Source: Medicago truncatula (lineage: Eukaryota > Streptophyta > Magnoliopsida > Fabales > Fabaceae). Taken from it: a stretch of DNA of 64,000 nt. The notes beneath the pieces are model-generated. The model was given only the letters and a program-made list of their open reading frames with translations. It did no database searches and was not told the DNA's origin. Shown piece by piece: positions 10,799-22,512 of this stretch (position 1 is the first letter of the stretch; each line of letters starts with the position of its first letter). A program made the translations under genes and the position numbers. The stretch lies in contig NC_053045.1 of assembly GCF_003473485.1 (NCBI RefSeq), forward strand, positions 57,330,494 to 57,394,493, read 5' to 3'.

Positions 10799-13700
10799 AT
10801 GACTACAGAGCTTCTTCAAATCGATCCTTCCGAACTCAGATTTGTCTGTAAGTCACTTCTCCTTCTTTTCTTAGCATTTTCTTTTCAAGGATAATAATAA
10901 TTATCACAATGCTGTTCTTGTTGTTTTCTTCATGTAGTTGAATTGAAGAAACAAAGTTCATGTTTGATTCAACTTGCAAACAAGATTGATCAGTACATTG
11001 CTTTTAAGGTACGTTGGTACCACAACTATTTACTCAATTATCACTCTTTTCTTTACATTACATTACACCCTTTTACTGTATGATAATAATGTTATTGGTA
11101 TGGTATTGGTATTTACTATTTACATTGCGAACAAGAAATATATGTCTATAATTTTGTAATCAATTGGCAGGTTAAAACTACGTCGCCGAAGAAGTACTGC
11201 GTTAGACCTAATATAGGCATCATCAAGCCAAAGGATAAATGTGATTTCACTGGTATTTTTTTCATTTACCTTCTTGTTTAAGGCTCAATTCATTTCATAT
11301 TTTTAGTATACTTTTTATATGTTTTTTATTTTTAGTATGATTCAAGTAACACAAGTTATTGGCTTATGTTTATTTTTTGGATGTACTAGTTACGATGCAA
11401 GCTCAACGCACGGCACCCCCTGATATGCATTGCAAAGACAAGTTTCTTATTATAAGCACTGTTGTCCCCTTTGGAACTACAGAAGATGACATTACATCTG
11501 ATATGGTGAGATCATGTTATTATTTATATATTTTTCTCTGTTTTGAGGGTGTGATATGTCGTAAGCAGGAAGGGTTACTTAAAGATATAGGAATTGTTTG
11601 GATAAACAACTTATTTGCAGCTTATAGTACAAGCACTTAACATGATAGGTTTTATGTATAAGCTATTTCTATAATAAAAGGTAAAACAGATTTTAATTGT
11701 TTCGGTATAAGCTATAAGTTGTTTTCGTAAGCTATCTTGGATAACTAATGAAAATAAGTTGAAAACAACTTATGAACAATGTGATAATCTGGTTTTATAA
11801 GTTCTTCCAAACAGTCTCACAAAACTTATGCAAGTAGAGTTCAAATAAGTCAATACAAACTAGTTCAAATAGTCAAACTATTTTCATTCTGTTTTTTCTT
11901 GAATGATTTTAAATTTGTTCTCTTTACAGTTTGCAAAAGATACTGGAAAGTACGTCGAGGAGAAGAAACTGAAGGTAGTCCTCATCAGCCCACCATCTTC
12001 ACCAGTTTTGCTACCAGTAAATGGTGATATCAAACAGGATCCGTCCAACCAAATTAATGTGCTAAAAGATAGGGTGCCCAGTGGAATTGAAAACATACCT
12101 CCACCTCTAAGAGTGAGCTACTTTCCTTCAAAGTTTTTATCATGAATCTCTCTCTCACAAGTTACTTGGATTATGAAGAAACAGTGGCCATTTTCTGTGG
12201 ACATACATTGCAGTATAATATGAATAACATAGTTAATTTTTCATTTTTTCGTGCCTATCAAGTTGCCAGTCATCTGTCTGTTAGGCACCACCATATGCAA
12301 ACTTAAAATTTTTTAGTTTTAGTTCAACACGGTGGTGGCATATAATGTTCCATACCATTGGTTGATAGATAATAAATTAACAACTCTCTCATTTTTTTAT
12401 TTACTTTTACCAGGATTCAGAGGAAGTTAAAGGTTTGGAACCAGCCTTGGATACAAGAGAGGATAAAACAGATGAGGTTATAGTCCCAAGGCATGCTGAA
12501 AATGTGGGTGATATGAGCCCAGAAAAAGATGATGTGCAGTTGAATTTAGCCAAGAGTTGTGAGGAATTGAAGTCAAGGCTTTCTATGATGGATTCCAAGC
12601 TAAGAGAGGTTAGAGATCCTGAATTTAGATCAATCATCATGACAGTAAGTTTTCTAGTCCATGTGCCCGTCATACTTTAACATAATTCTCTCAAAATGTT
12701 GGCTGATAAATATCTAAACTTTATTAGACTACTACCTTAAATGGGATTTGATGGAGGAAATGAGTAAACCCAATGTAATTTAAAGCTATCTAATATTTGT
12801 TAACCCCACATTATACTAATATATGTATAAATAAGGCTAGGATCATATCATAATGGCATATTGTTTTGCTCCCTGTGAGCCAAAAAGAGAAAGATAATTT
12901 ATCATCAACTATAGATTCTTGACTTCATTTAAAGTTAACATGTTTTTGATTGTGTAATGATTATTGCCTAGGGACATAAATTGTCTTAAAAGGTTGTAAT
13001 ATGCTTATCCTATGCCAGTGTGGTTTATAAAGATATTATCTCAGCTTATGTATGGTCCAAGACTTGGTGTCAGTTCTTTAAGTTGTGTTTTTTGACATTT
13101 TTTGTAAAGTGCAAAGATGAAAGCAATTCATATCTTTAGTTTTGATCTTTGCAGACTGAGGCTGCCGTGATGAAGTTGAATGAGGAGAGACGCGCAAACA
13201 TTAAAGAAAAAGAGTTGCTGAAGCAAGAGTTGGTAGGTTTTTTTTTTTCTTGTTATTTTTTATTTTATGTCGATGTTATCCTGCATGAACTTTGTTTCCC
13301 ATATCAATACAGTTGAGAATACTAGAGAGTGTCTGCTTGTGTGCCCGGGGGGTTGGGGGCATCGTTTTAAACTGAGGTTCGCAGCTGCCATTGCTTCCGC
13401 AATTGCAATGCAGCCACATGATTTGTCTGCATTTTTTCGCCATATTAAGGGCAACAACATAACCACAAATGCAATTAAAAAACTTTGGGAAGAGGGAAGG
13501 CATAAAAAGTCAATTTTGTTAGTTTTTCATTATAAATCATCACTATAAATCCAACATTTTTTTTAGACTATAATTACTCCAATTTAGGCAGTTAACTCAG
13601 CAGGAACTGTTACATTTTTCTCATATCAGAAAACCATTAGAAGTTTTCTGATCAACAGTGCTTGATTTCTGTCTGGTATTACATACACAAGTGGGGGATT

Positions 13701-13941
13701 TATGCTGATTTTTGAATGTTTCAATGTTCGTGTCTTCTGATTCTTTAAAGCAGTGAAATTATGTTTTGAGCTACTATACATTTTTTTATTGACAACGACG
13801 ATTGATATAAGTTTTCTTTTGTTTTGTTAGGAGGTGTTAAAGAGGAAAAGTAATGCAAAAGTTCAGGCTGGCTTTCCATTACTGTTTGTCTGCATGGTTG
13901 CTCTTGTCGGCGTGGCAGTCGGATACTATATTCATCCATAA
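10799..13941 (+). CDS. VAP27-type vesicle-associated membrane protein
   Basis: ER-anchored VAP/MSP protein, expected to tether the ER to plasma membrane and cytoskeleton by binding FFAT-like motifs. Eight exons keep phase: 10799-10847, 10938-11008, 11171-11252, 11390-11505, 11930-12112, 12414-12644, 13155-13232, 13831-13941, giving 306 residues. Residues about 5-125 form the MSP domain (start LLQIDPSELRFVFELKKQSS, signature VRPNIGIIKPKD, then MQAQRTAPPD and KDKFLI). A Pro/Ser-rich linker follows. A likely coiled coil (EELKSRLSMMDSKLREV, and the KLNEERRANIKEKELLKQEL part) precedes a C-terminal membrane anchor (FPLLFVCMVALVGVAVGYYI). Length and layout are normal for plant VAP27/PVA proteins. 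Intron 4 holds a MITE-like repeat and intron 7 a repetitive stretch. Identification is firm; the exact paralogue is not decided. Confidence 0.95.
11605..11880. repeat. MITE-like repeat in VAP27 intron 4
   Basis: It contains ATAAGCTATAAGTTGTTTTC, then GCTATCTT, AATAAGTTGAAAACAACTTA and a final AATAAGTCAAT. The same ordered motifs occur at about 28095-28375 in an intron of the F-box gene. Limits are approximate. Confidence 0.6.
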
Positions 13942-14851
13942 GGCATAAAACTGCTTGAGCATAATAGCAAATGTTTTGAAATCAATTGTTTCTCTATACT
14001 TGTTTATTATGATGGTTTGACTCAATCGATGTTAATGTGACATGTGAATGTGTTTAAAATGAACTAAGCCTATTAATAGAAGATTATAAGGAACCTTATG
14101 CTATTCTCAGCTAAAATCTTTAATCCGTTCATTGACTTTCCTAGAAATGTTTCCCTTAGAATTCGTGATAGAAATAGAGAGACTGACCGAGGTCTCCATA
14201 TTCTTCCAAGTACCTTTTTGAACTTTCTAGTTTCTTGTAAAGGAGTCCAAACCCTGCAACTAGAGCAACGACAGGACTCATGCTGTTGGCTTGTTGCACC
14301 ATGTGAATTCAATCTGCTCTCATCTCACCACCAGGGTGATTATGTGCTGCCTAATTCTGTCATCATGGAACAGGGGATAAAACCCAAAAGGCATTTGATT
14401 AGTTCAATCGATTCAACTATTGTTGAGTCGGATGATTAATAAATAAATATTATTCTCTACACAAAATATTACACTGATACATGATCTAAGTAATTTAGAC
14501 ACTCTCATTACACAACCAAGCAATTGTAAAATCTATATCTGCAGTGTCTCATGACGTTTTCTTCCACAGCATGTACAAACCAAAAATCTGAATCACTTAA
14601 TCAGCATCAAATTACAATAAGTTACCCAAGCAAACAACTCTTTCTATGTCTGTAATATTCCTCCTATAAATCTTTTCTTTCCTTGTACCTTCTTCATTTT
14701 TTCCCTCTTTTGGCAATTGGCATCGTATAGAAAGTTGAAATCTTCTAAAAATTGATAAAAGTGCATAATCAAAGCCAAAATTTAAGCCAAACCACACACC
14801 ACACCATCTATCAAACTAATTAGTATATAGATTCCAGTGTTTGACACTAAG
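13942..14851. other. Convergent intergenic region between VAP27 and NHX
   Basis: It contains the 3' untranslated regions of two genes pointing at each other. One short minus-strand coding-like piece (14156-14302) is listed separately. Nothing else is supported. Confidence 0.5.
14156..14302 (-). other. Short coding-like fragment, unidentified
   Basis: The minus strand reads 48 residues starting MVQQANSMSPVVALVAGFGL, with a hydrophobic VVALVAGFGLLY stretch followed by a charged KKLESSKRYLEEYGDLG tail and a stop. Composition resembles a membrane-anchor segment rather than random AT-rich DNA. It has no clear splice context or partner exons, so a gene fragment is the best guess. Confidence 0.25.
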
Positions 14852-17800
14852 TTAAAGGGGTGAACCAGGAACATAAGGTACAAAACCCCGGCCACCAAAG
14901 ACAGGTCGCATGAAAGAATCATCAAATTTGCGCCAGTAGTGATGTACCCCATGACTAGGAATCCTAAGGAGCGTACGCAATCTGCTTGGTCTTTGGGTAC
15001 CACCATTGCCCCCTACATCTTCTCCATTGCCAAGAAGTGGCACACTGAATGATTTCGGGCTAGATGGCGGGGACGGTATGCTGATTATTATGTGTTTAGA
15101 AGAAGGTAGCAATAACCTCACAAGTGGCTTTGTCATCAACCCAAACACCTGCACAATTTCAAATGTTCAAAACAATATTTGGTAACTTTTTCTCCTTTTA
15201 ACATTCCTAGTTATGATGGAGTGTCACTGTCACTCATATACAGGTCTATTTACTTTTACTTAATGTGAAAATGACACTTCTCCTAATCTATATTAATGTG
15301 TCATTTAATTGAGTAGAGTAGAGTCTAACCACTGTGCTAAAGAGTACAACTGTAATAGTACTAGTGATCATGATGGCATTCTCACGCAATTTAGTATGTC
15401 CTAGTCTTGTAAACTGCATGTGAAAAAGTGTTTATTAGTATCAGTCAATTATATAATTTCAGGATGTTGAATTGGAAGCTATGAAGTTTGATCTTTCACC
15501 TGATTGTAAGCAAGTGCAATAGAAACAGCTCCACGCATGAGACCAGCCCACCAAATTGTCACCTGAGACAAACCATCGGCGCGAAAGTGCAATACATCAA
15601 TTGACTCACTCAACTATGAAGATCTTGAAATGGAAATGAGAAGATACATACTTGTTGCTTAAACTCAATTTTCTCAGATTGAGACTTCTTAGACAAGTTG
15701 GATATGAAGGAAAGAGGGAAAACAAATGCAGCTCTTCCCACTAGGATAAGTGCCAACAGCAATGAACTGACCCCAATTGATTTTTTTTGGCTAATGAAGA
15801 GACCACAGTGTTAATTTCACGTTTGACAGTAATTTCTAGTCAGTTTATCAACTCCATCAATCTAAAAATCTTTATACCTTTGACTTACGAATCGCCACTT
15901 CTCCATATCTAGTGCATCCATCCCAACATAAAGGAAGATAAATATCTCAGCAATGAATGACATAGTAGCAAAAGTATGCCTGCATCAGAGTGATTATATA
16001 AAATAACTTTCAAATTAGTATCAATCTTTATACTAATGTAAATATATTGGACAATTTAACGTACTTTGTTGTTATTCTTGAACTTTCTGTAACATTATGC
16101 CAGGTATAATGCGACATAAGAATGCCGCAGAAGAACACAGTCAGAATGGCACTAAAAGAAAATAGCTGCCAAAGAAACAATAAAAATGATCAGTACTAGA
16201 ATCAGTTACAATATTATAGTAAAACATCGACTCAATTTCCAGGAAAAAAATCTTACTTCAGCTAGCATATATGAAAGATAAGCCATTAGTATCATTAGAG
16301 CGACCTCGCGGTCTGTAGAGTGCCTGACATTTGTTGAAAAAAAATAAAATTAGAAAATTACTAACTATAAGCTAATACAATTTCTGGAATTCCTGAACTA
16401 ATCCACCTTATCAACTTGCCAAAATAGAGCCTTTTAATAATGTATGCGCTAAACAATCCAACCTAAAAAATATCAGAAAAAACAGTTACTTAAGTCACAA
16501 GCAACCAATAGAAGAGACAAGGGGGCAAGATTAGAGAGTCAAAGAAACACTTACAAAGATTCCCAAGACAGTGCTTGCTATGAACAAATATAAAAAGTTT
16601 CCTAATAAATGTAAAGCAGTGGTTAAGTCAATGTGAGAGAGGTCAAAATTCTGAATTGCTTTGAAGAGTACTATAGAAGTAGCATCATTTACTACGCCTT
16701 CTCCAAACACCAGGCTGTACAGTAAAGGTGTCTCATCCTGATTAAGAACCTGATGCATACAGATAGATAATATCAAATAAATGCTGTGTAAAGAGGGGGA
16801 AAATGTATTGAAAGTTATACCTGCAATGTGCAAACAGAATCTGTTGCTGAAAATATTGCTCCAATTGCTGCATTCAGTAGAATAAGATAAGGTAAGTGTT
16901 CATATTTGCAGATAAGTCCAACATTAAACTATGAGATAATCATATATATAGTATATACCTAAATAATCTCCAATCTTGAGGGAACCAATATCTAATTTTT
17001 GGAAGAAGTGTATGGCACCTAGGAAAAATAATAAGAGATAATAAATGAGTTAGTATTATCTCACACAAAAAGCGTTGGTTAGGGATAAATAATGTTACAC
17101 ATTAATAGAGAATATGACACCACATTTTGATCCAAAATCTTATCAAAACAAGTATCTGTTATAAATTCTCAATTGATAAAATTGATTGATGGTATAGAAA
17201 GTAGAGGCATATTAGTCAAATAATTACCGAGTGATATAATGCAGAATGATATAAGTGTACCAATTGCACCAAAAAGCATTATAGTCATAAAATTGCGGAA
17301 AAATTGTTTCTTCTTGACCTGAAACCTAAGATGGATAAAGAATAACAGAGGAATTGAAGTCAGAACCATGCAATTGTGCACTCTCTTAAAAACAGTACAG
17401 TTAAAAGTAAATATTAAGAGATTAGATTAAAGTCATTCCTATGTGTGACGAGTGAGCGCGCAACAACACTTTATTTTAGTGTTTCTAATCAAATCATACT
17501 ATAATGCCACTTTTTTATGTTATTCTCAAAGTTTTATATGGATTGTAAATACAAATAAAGGAAGAGTGAAAAAGAGACCCTGCATTGAAAATGATGGGTG
17601 GGAGAAGGTAAATAAAGAAAAGATCTTCGCTGAAAACCATTATATGAGAGCTTCTTCCTCCAGTTGTAAACAATATTAACACCCCAGTACACAAACCCTG
17701 CCATGCCATCAATAATATATCATACAATGAAAGCATAGTATATTGATTATTGATGAAGAACATAATATTACTACTTAGTACTTACAATGAGAAGAGCAGT

Positions 17801-17956
17801 GATGGATTCATTAATCCAACGGTTCTCCTCCAACAAATGACCAATGACGATGCAAGTACAAAGAAGAGCAACAAATATGTTTAGCGACACAACCGATGCA
17901 TGATCCGAGGTAAACATCGTCGTTAGTTTCTCGTATAAAGCTCCTTCTCCAACCAT
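14852..17956 (-). CDS. NHX: Vacuolar Na+(K+)/H+ antiporter, NHX class I
   Basis: Exchanges cytosolic Na+ or K+ for vacuolar protons, supporting salt tolerance, pH and turgor control. Fourteen exons: 17956-17786, 17697-17579, 17325-17228, 17018-16959, 16867-16821, 16749-16555, 16462-16416, 16323-16257, 16165-16065, 15979-15878, 15790-15652, 15562-15500, 15413-15330, 15148-14852; 529 residues, normal for the class. The start is the first ATG after an in-frame stop. Visible motifs: the amiloride-site FFIYLLPPI (residues 84-92), ATDS (157-160, Asp159), GEGVVNDATS (181-190, Asp187), GRAAFVFPLSF, IWWAGLMRGAVS, and a C-terminus ending FMRPVFGGRGFVPYVPGSPL that marks class I. Exon 10 must use the donor after GTAAGTCAAAG; the earlier GTAAGT would break phase, so that site may be a decoy or an alternative donor. 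Nothing suggests inactivation. Confidence 0.97.
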
Positions 17957-18158
17957 ATTCACAGCTTCAATCTCAATGTCACATATATTCCAATATAATC
18001 CAAACTAATTAAGCTTTTACTTCTCTTTGTTTGGTTACTACTAATATATCCTTTGATTTCACTTAGTTGAGTGATGAAGAGGTAAAATGGTTTATAAGAG
18101 TTGTTTGTGTGTGTAAAAACTAAAGAAAAAGGTTTAGAGTGAGTTAGTTAATGCAACA

Positions 18159-18170
18159 ATATATATAGTA
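18159..18170 (-). promoter_or_regulatory. TATA-like box of the NHX gene
   Basis: The minus strand reads TACTATATATAT about 200 bp upstream of the NHX start codon, a plausible TATA box with a leader of roughly 170 nt. Unproven. Confidence 0.4.
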
Positions 18171-18179
18171 TAGTATAGG

Positions 18180-21100
18180 GATGAATGAAATAACACATAA
18201 AACAGTTATGACCGTTGATTTGAGAGAGAGTGATGAAGATTGAATTCAAGTGTGATCGATGTGATATGATGAAATGAATGAGTTGGAATGCTTTTTGGCA
18301 TGCCTTTGTCTTTGTTGTGTACTATGAGGGTGGAACACTCATCATTCTGTCATTTTCAAATCTTCCACCCACGCATCTTCACTTTTTCTATATAATTATA
18401 ATTCACCTTTTCATTATTCAAATCTCTCTCCCTCTCTCTTTCTTTTCATTATTCACTTTTTCTATTTTAAGTGTTTTTGTACACAAAACCAATTTAAATA
18501 AACTTGATTTTGTAAAAAGAGTATAGTATGAAAATGAGTTTATAAGTGACATGCATTCCTAATCTTACAGTATACTGATTTCTCTTGAGATATTTTTTAC
18601 TAAATAAAAGACTTATAGTGATGCAACTTATTATCTGTTTGTCTTCTTCTCACGTGTAATTTTGATAAAAAAAAAAATAAAAAAAATCAATTGATTGAGA
18701 TAACCGATTACCAATGCAAGTCCGTCCTATAAAGTTTGAGCATTGGTTGCCCTTATTCTGGAATCTTATTGAAGTTGACACATGACAATGGCTGACATTG
18801 ATTAGTGGATATTGACCCAAAAGAATTCATCTGCCTCTCACTGTGAACGCAAGCTCAGACATAAACTCATGCATTTTGAATCTTTCATGAGTGTATAATG
18901 TCGTGGAAGACTCTCATTTATTTTTCCATTAAGCATGTAACTCATGCACATACACTAACCTTGGAATGTGATGTATACCATTAAAAATGCCATTTGAAAA
19001 GTGCTCTCAAGAAAATCAGTTTCATTAAATTTGGAGCTAATGGCTTCCAAAAAAAACTTCTTTGTTGGGCTTTTTTTGCTCATAAAATAAAGCTTTAACA
19101 ATGGTGATTTGAGATTTGTGAAAAGAAAATGAGGAATATGTTAAAAAGAGTTTTAGAAATTACATAAATGAATTATATTTCGCACACTACTCTCTTATCT
19201 CATACTTTTCTAACTTTCATCTCAGAGCAAAAACCCGGACTAAAAACAAAATACCAACACACACGCACATGTATTTTGGTTTTCGCAAGTTTTATAAAAA
19301 GATTAGGCGTCAACAAGTTATATAGAAATATCGATAAATATATGAAGTACAAGTTTTAATGATCTTTGGATTATTAAAAATATTTGATGTTCATCGTAAC
19401 TACTTTTTTAGGAATCATAACTATTTTTAAAATCACACATGAATGATAGTGATTTACTAACAATGTAATTTTTTTACATTGACAATGTATCACAACTAAA
19501 CTCTAAATATGATCGACAAAAAAAAACTCTAAATATGTACTTTTTAGGGGAAACTTTAAATATGTATTAGTATATCTCTTCTTTGTTTATAAACTTTATA
19601 TTCAAAATAACTTTCCAACAAAATATAGAAAATAATTGATTTTTGTATATTCAATTTTTTAAAAAAAATTTAACAGTCGAAGCAAATTACGAATTCTAAA
19701 ACTTTTAAACAATATTTTAGTCTACTCTATATATAAGAAAATAAAATGTTTTAACTTCTAAGATATTTTATTGTATTTCACATATTTTCTCTGTTTGAGA
19801 TATTCATGTTCTTTTATTTATTTTGTCGATAAAAAAGTATCACTAGTACCATTTTTTATACTAAAAGAGCCAAAGGCTCAATTAAAAAAACCTTCTCTTT
19901 TACTATAAATTTTTAAAATTCGCTATCTAAGTCGTTGGCGGCGGATTAATTTGAGATCACAGTTCATTAGACCATTTTCAGTGGGAGGGTCATAACCAGT
20001 TAAGACCCGATATCTATTAGGTACCTCCATTGGAGAGAATTTTTTCCAGGGTCTTACTTAAGACCTCATTTTTAAGCGGGATCCTCGCTCTTTTAATATT
20101 AAAAAATTAAAATGTAATGATATAAAGTTATTGATAATTGATTAATGGGTCTCATTTAAGGAATTTTTGTGAGATGCTAGGTTGGAGGGATAGAGTTCTT
20201 ATTAGATACTACTATTAAAAAAATTATAAATAAATGATATGTACACGTGAAACCTATTTAAGTACTCAAAAATGAATGTCTTCATTATGGATGCTGTTAG
20301 CTGATTCTATTTAAGGACGGATTTATAGAAATTGACATCTCATAATTTGAATGAAAAACTCTTTGGAAGAGCATACTACAACCACGGGATAAGGATAACC
20401 GTAACCATGTGGGTTTTCTTTTAGTATTAGTATTCCATTCCAATTCCAACTTTCGGGGTAGTGGAACTGTACGGACTGATGATAATTTCCACAGCCCAGA
20501 CAGTAGCTTCATCATGGACACAATACAATGATTATTGTCCCGCTTAGAAACGACAATATACCTCTTTCATTCAACCAAATGGTCCACCACAACACAATCA
20601 TAAAGTAAAAACAATACAGCTTAGAAAACGTAGAAAAACATTACACTAATATTTTCGACAAATCTAAAACACCCCTTTTTAGTATAGTATTGTTTGATTT
20701 TGTCATTAACGGTTTGGCTAATTTTATGGTGCTGGATACACAAAAACGAATCTTCTTCGGGTTTTGTTAATGGTTAGCCTAGCATGAATGATCATTAAGT
20801 CAAGGTGATAACATAACATGAAATGAAAGGTGTAGTAGGTCTCATTTGTTGGTTGATACGTGACATGGTCATGCCTAAAATCTTCAATCTTCTAATTGCT
20901 TTTCTCCACTCAATGTTTATACAATGAATATTTTATATTCTAATAGTTTAAAGTATATATTTACCTCATTTTACAAGTTTGTCATATTGTTCTTTTTACA
21001 TAATTCCGCTTTTTTGACACAAATCTGTTAAAATCTTATTATAAAATTTGATAATGGAGAGAATAAAATAAAATTGACAACATAGTCAGTTTGAAAGACA

Positions 21101-22510
21101 AAATCCTGAAGAACATGAATAATTTACCGTAGGTGAGACGACATACACCCAACAACAACAATAATACAATTTGTCACCAACTTAGCCAGATGAGAAAGAT
21201 ATCAACCAGTAGTGAGTATATCCAAACTCGTTTCAAAAAGGGTGTTATAAAAAGCAATCCCAACTATATGTTTCTTAAGATGTGCTTGTAGCTAGTTGTT
21301 TGGCAGCCTATAGTCTAGCCAGTTGTTTGCAATTTAATTTTCCGAGCTTTGATAAAAAATAAAAAAAAAAGAGAAAGATATCAACCAACTACGTTCAAAA
21401 CGTGCATGAAAGTTTATTTATTTTTTAATAATAGGGTTATGAATGCATTGGTTCGCTGGTTAGAAAGTTGATAACTTAGCTGATGAGACGGTTTTGAAAT
21501 GTAACTCAATCGACATGGTAGTTATGTATGTCAGTGTTGTTAGCCACGATCTTGGATGATGTAATACATGAATTAGTGGGTCAAGAGTGTGGCACATATG
21601 TGTAGCGTAAGTTCCTTAGCTGCTTTAAGTATACAAATATCCATTGTAAAGATTATTTTATATACACAATCAACCAAATATTTTTATCATTTTTTCTTTA
21701 TTTTTCATGCAACTTCTGGTGCTAGTTCATCTTTCTACATTAGGCGCTCTTTGAAGTTGTCTAGAAACAGAATCCTTTTTTCTTTCTCAGTGTAATAGCT
21801 TGATAAAAAAGTATATCATTGTCATAAATGCAGGTACCATTCACGTATGCGGTACCAGAACAAAAGCAATCATGTATTGAAGCAGAACCTTTACCACGAT
21901 TTCCGAAGGACGGTGTTCGTGCATAACCTTAAAGGAAGAAACCAAAAAGCTTAAGCAAAACATTAATTTTGCACATTTCACAGGTTGATGGCTAGCTGTG
22001 ATCAAAGGGAGAACATTATGAGTGAATGTTAAAATTAGGGAGAATCATACTCATAGATCAATAAAACTGCTTGGAAAAACCACCTCGTTAAATGTTCATA
22101 AACTGTTTAATAAAGAAGAAAAATAGATTAAGATATACTACAAGATAAGATTAATAACCCTTTGATGATTGAGAAAGAAATGGGAGCAGGAAACACAATG
22201 TTTTCTATCTCACTTGTGACTAGAAAGAAATGGTACAATATCTTCTTGAAGCAGCATTTGCAGCATCAAAAATACTTAATTGTAATTTTTGGGCAAAAAT
22301 GCTATTTAGTACAAAGCATTTCCATCACGAAATTCACAAATATCAATGTGATACTTTTTGTGGTGGAAATTTTAGTTCTGTATTTGTCGGATACATTGGA
22401 GGAATGAGTGATAGGAAACAACCAATCACATGTTGTGTACAATTTCGTGAGGCTTGTTTTCGCGATAAGTAGTATTTTCCTTTTTTGGTATTGTACTGAA
22501 ACTCTTTACA
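18180..22510. other. Intergenic, 4.3 kb
   Basis: AT-rich with no intact gene. A possible orphan exon is listed at 21834-21926. Positions 19970-20220 are somewhat less AT-rich and may be an old transposon, but I found no clean ends. Positions 22140-22480 lie downstream of the kinase stop codon and may include its 3' untranslated region and a MITE-like repeat. Confidence 0.45.
21834..21926 (+). other. Possible orphan terminal exon
   Basis: After an acceptor-like CATAAATGCAG there are 30 codons beginning VPFTYAVPEQKQSCIEAEPL and ending RFPKDGVRA then a stop. The Pro/Glu-rich reading looks protein-like and is flanked by AT-rich DNA. No partner exon was found in the 3 kb upstream. It could be a fragment moved by a transposon or the remains of a lost gene. 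I do not recognise the protein. Confidence 0.3.
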
Positions 22511-22512
22511 TT

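Noticed and set aside
13267-13548. 93-codon open frame within VAP27 intron 7
   Set aside because: It lies inside an intron fixed by flanking in-phase exons and resembles a repeat with Ala/Ile-rich chance translation.
20297-20521. 74-codon minus-strand open frame
   Set aside because: No recognisable domain, no splice partners, and alternate frames look equally protein-like; not supportable as a gene.
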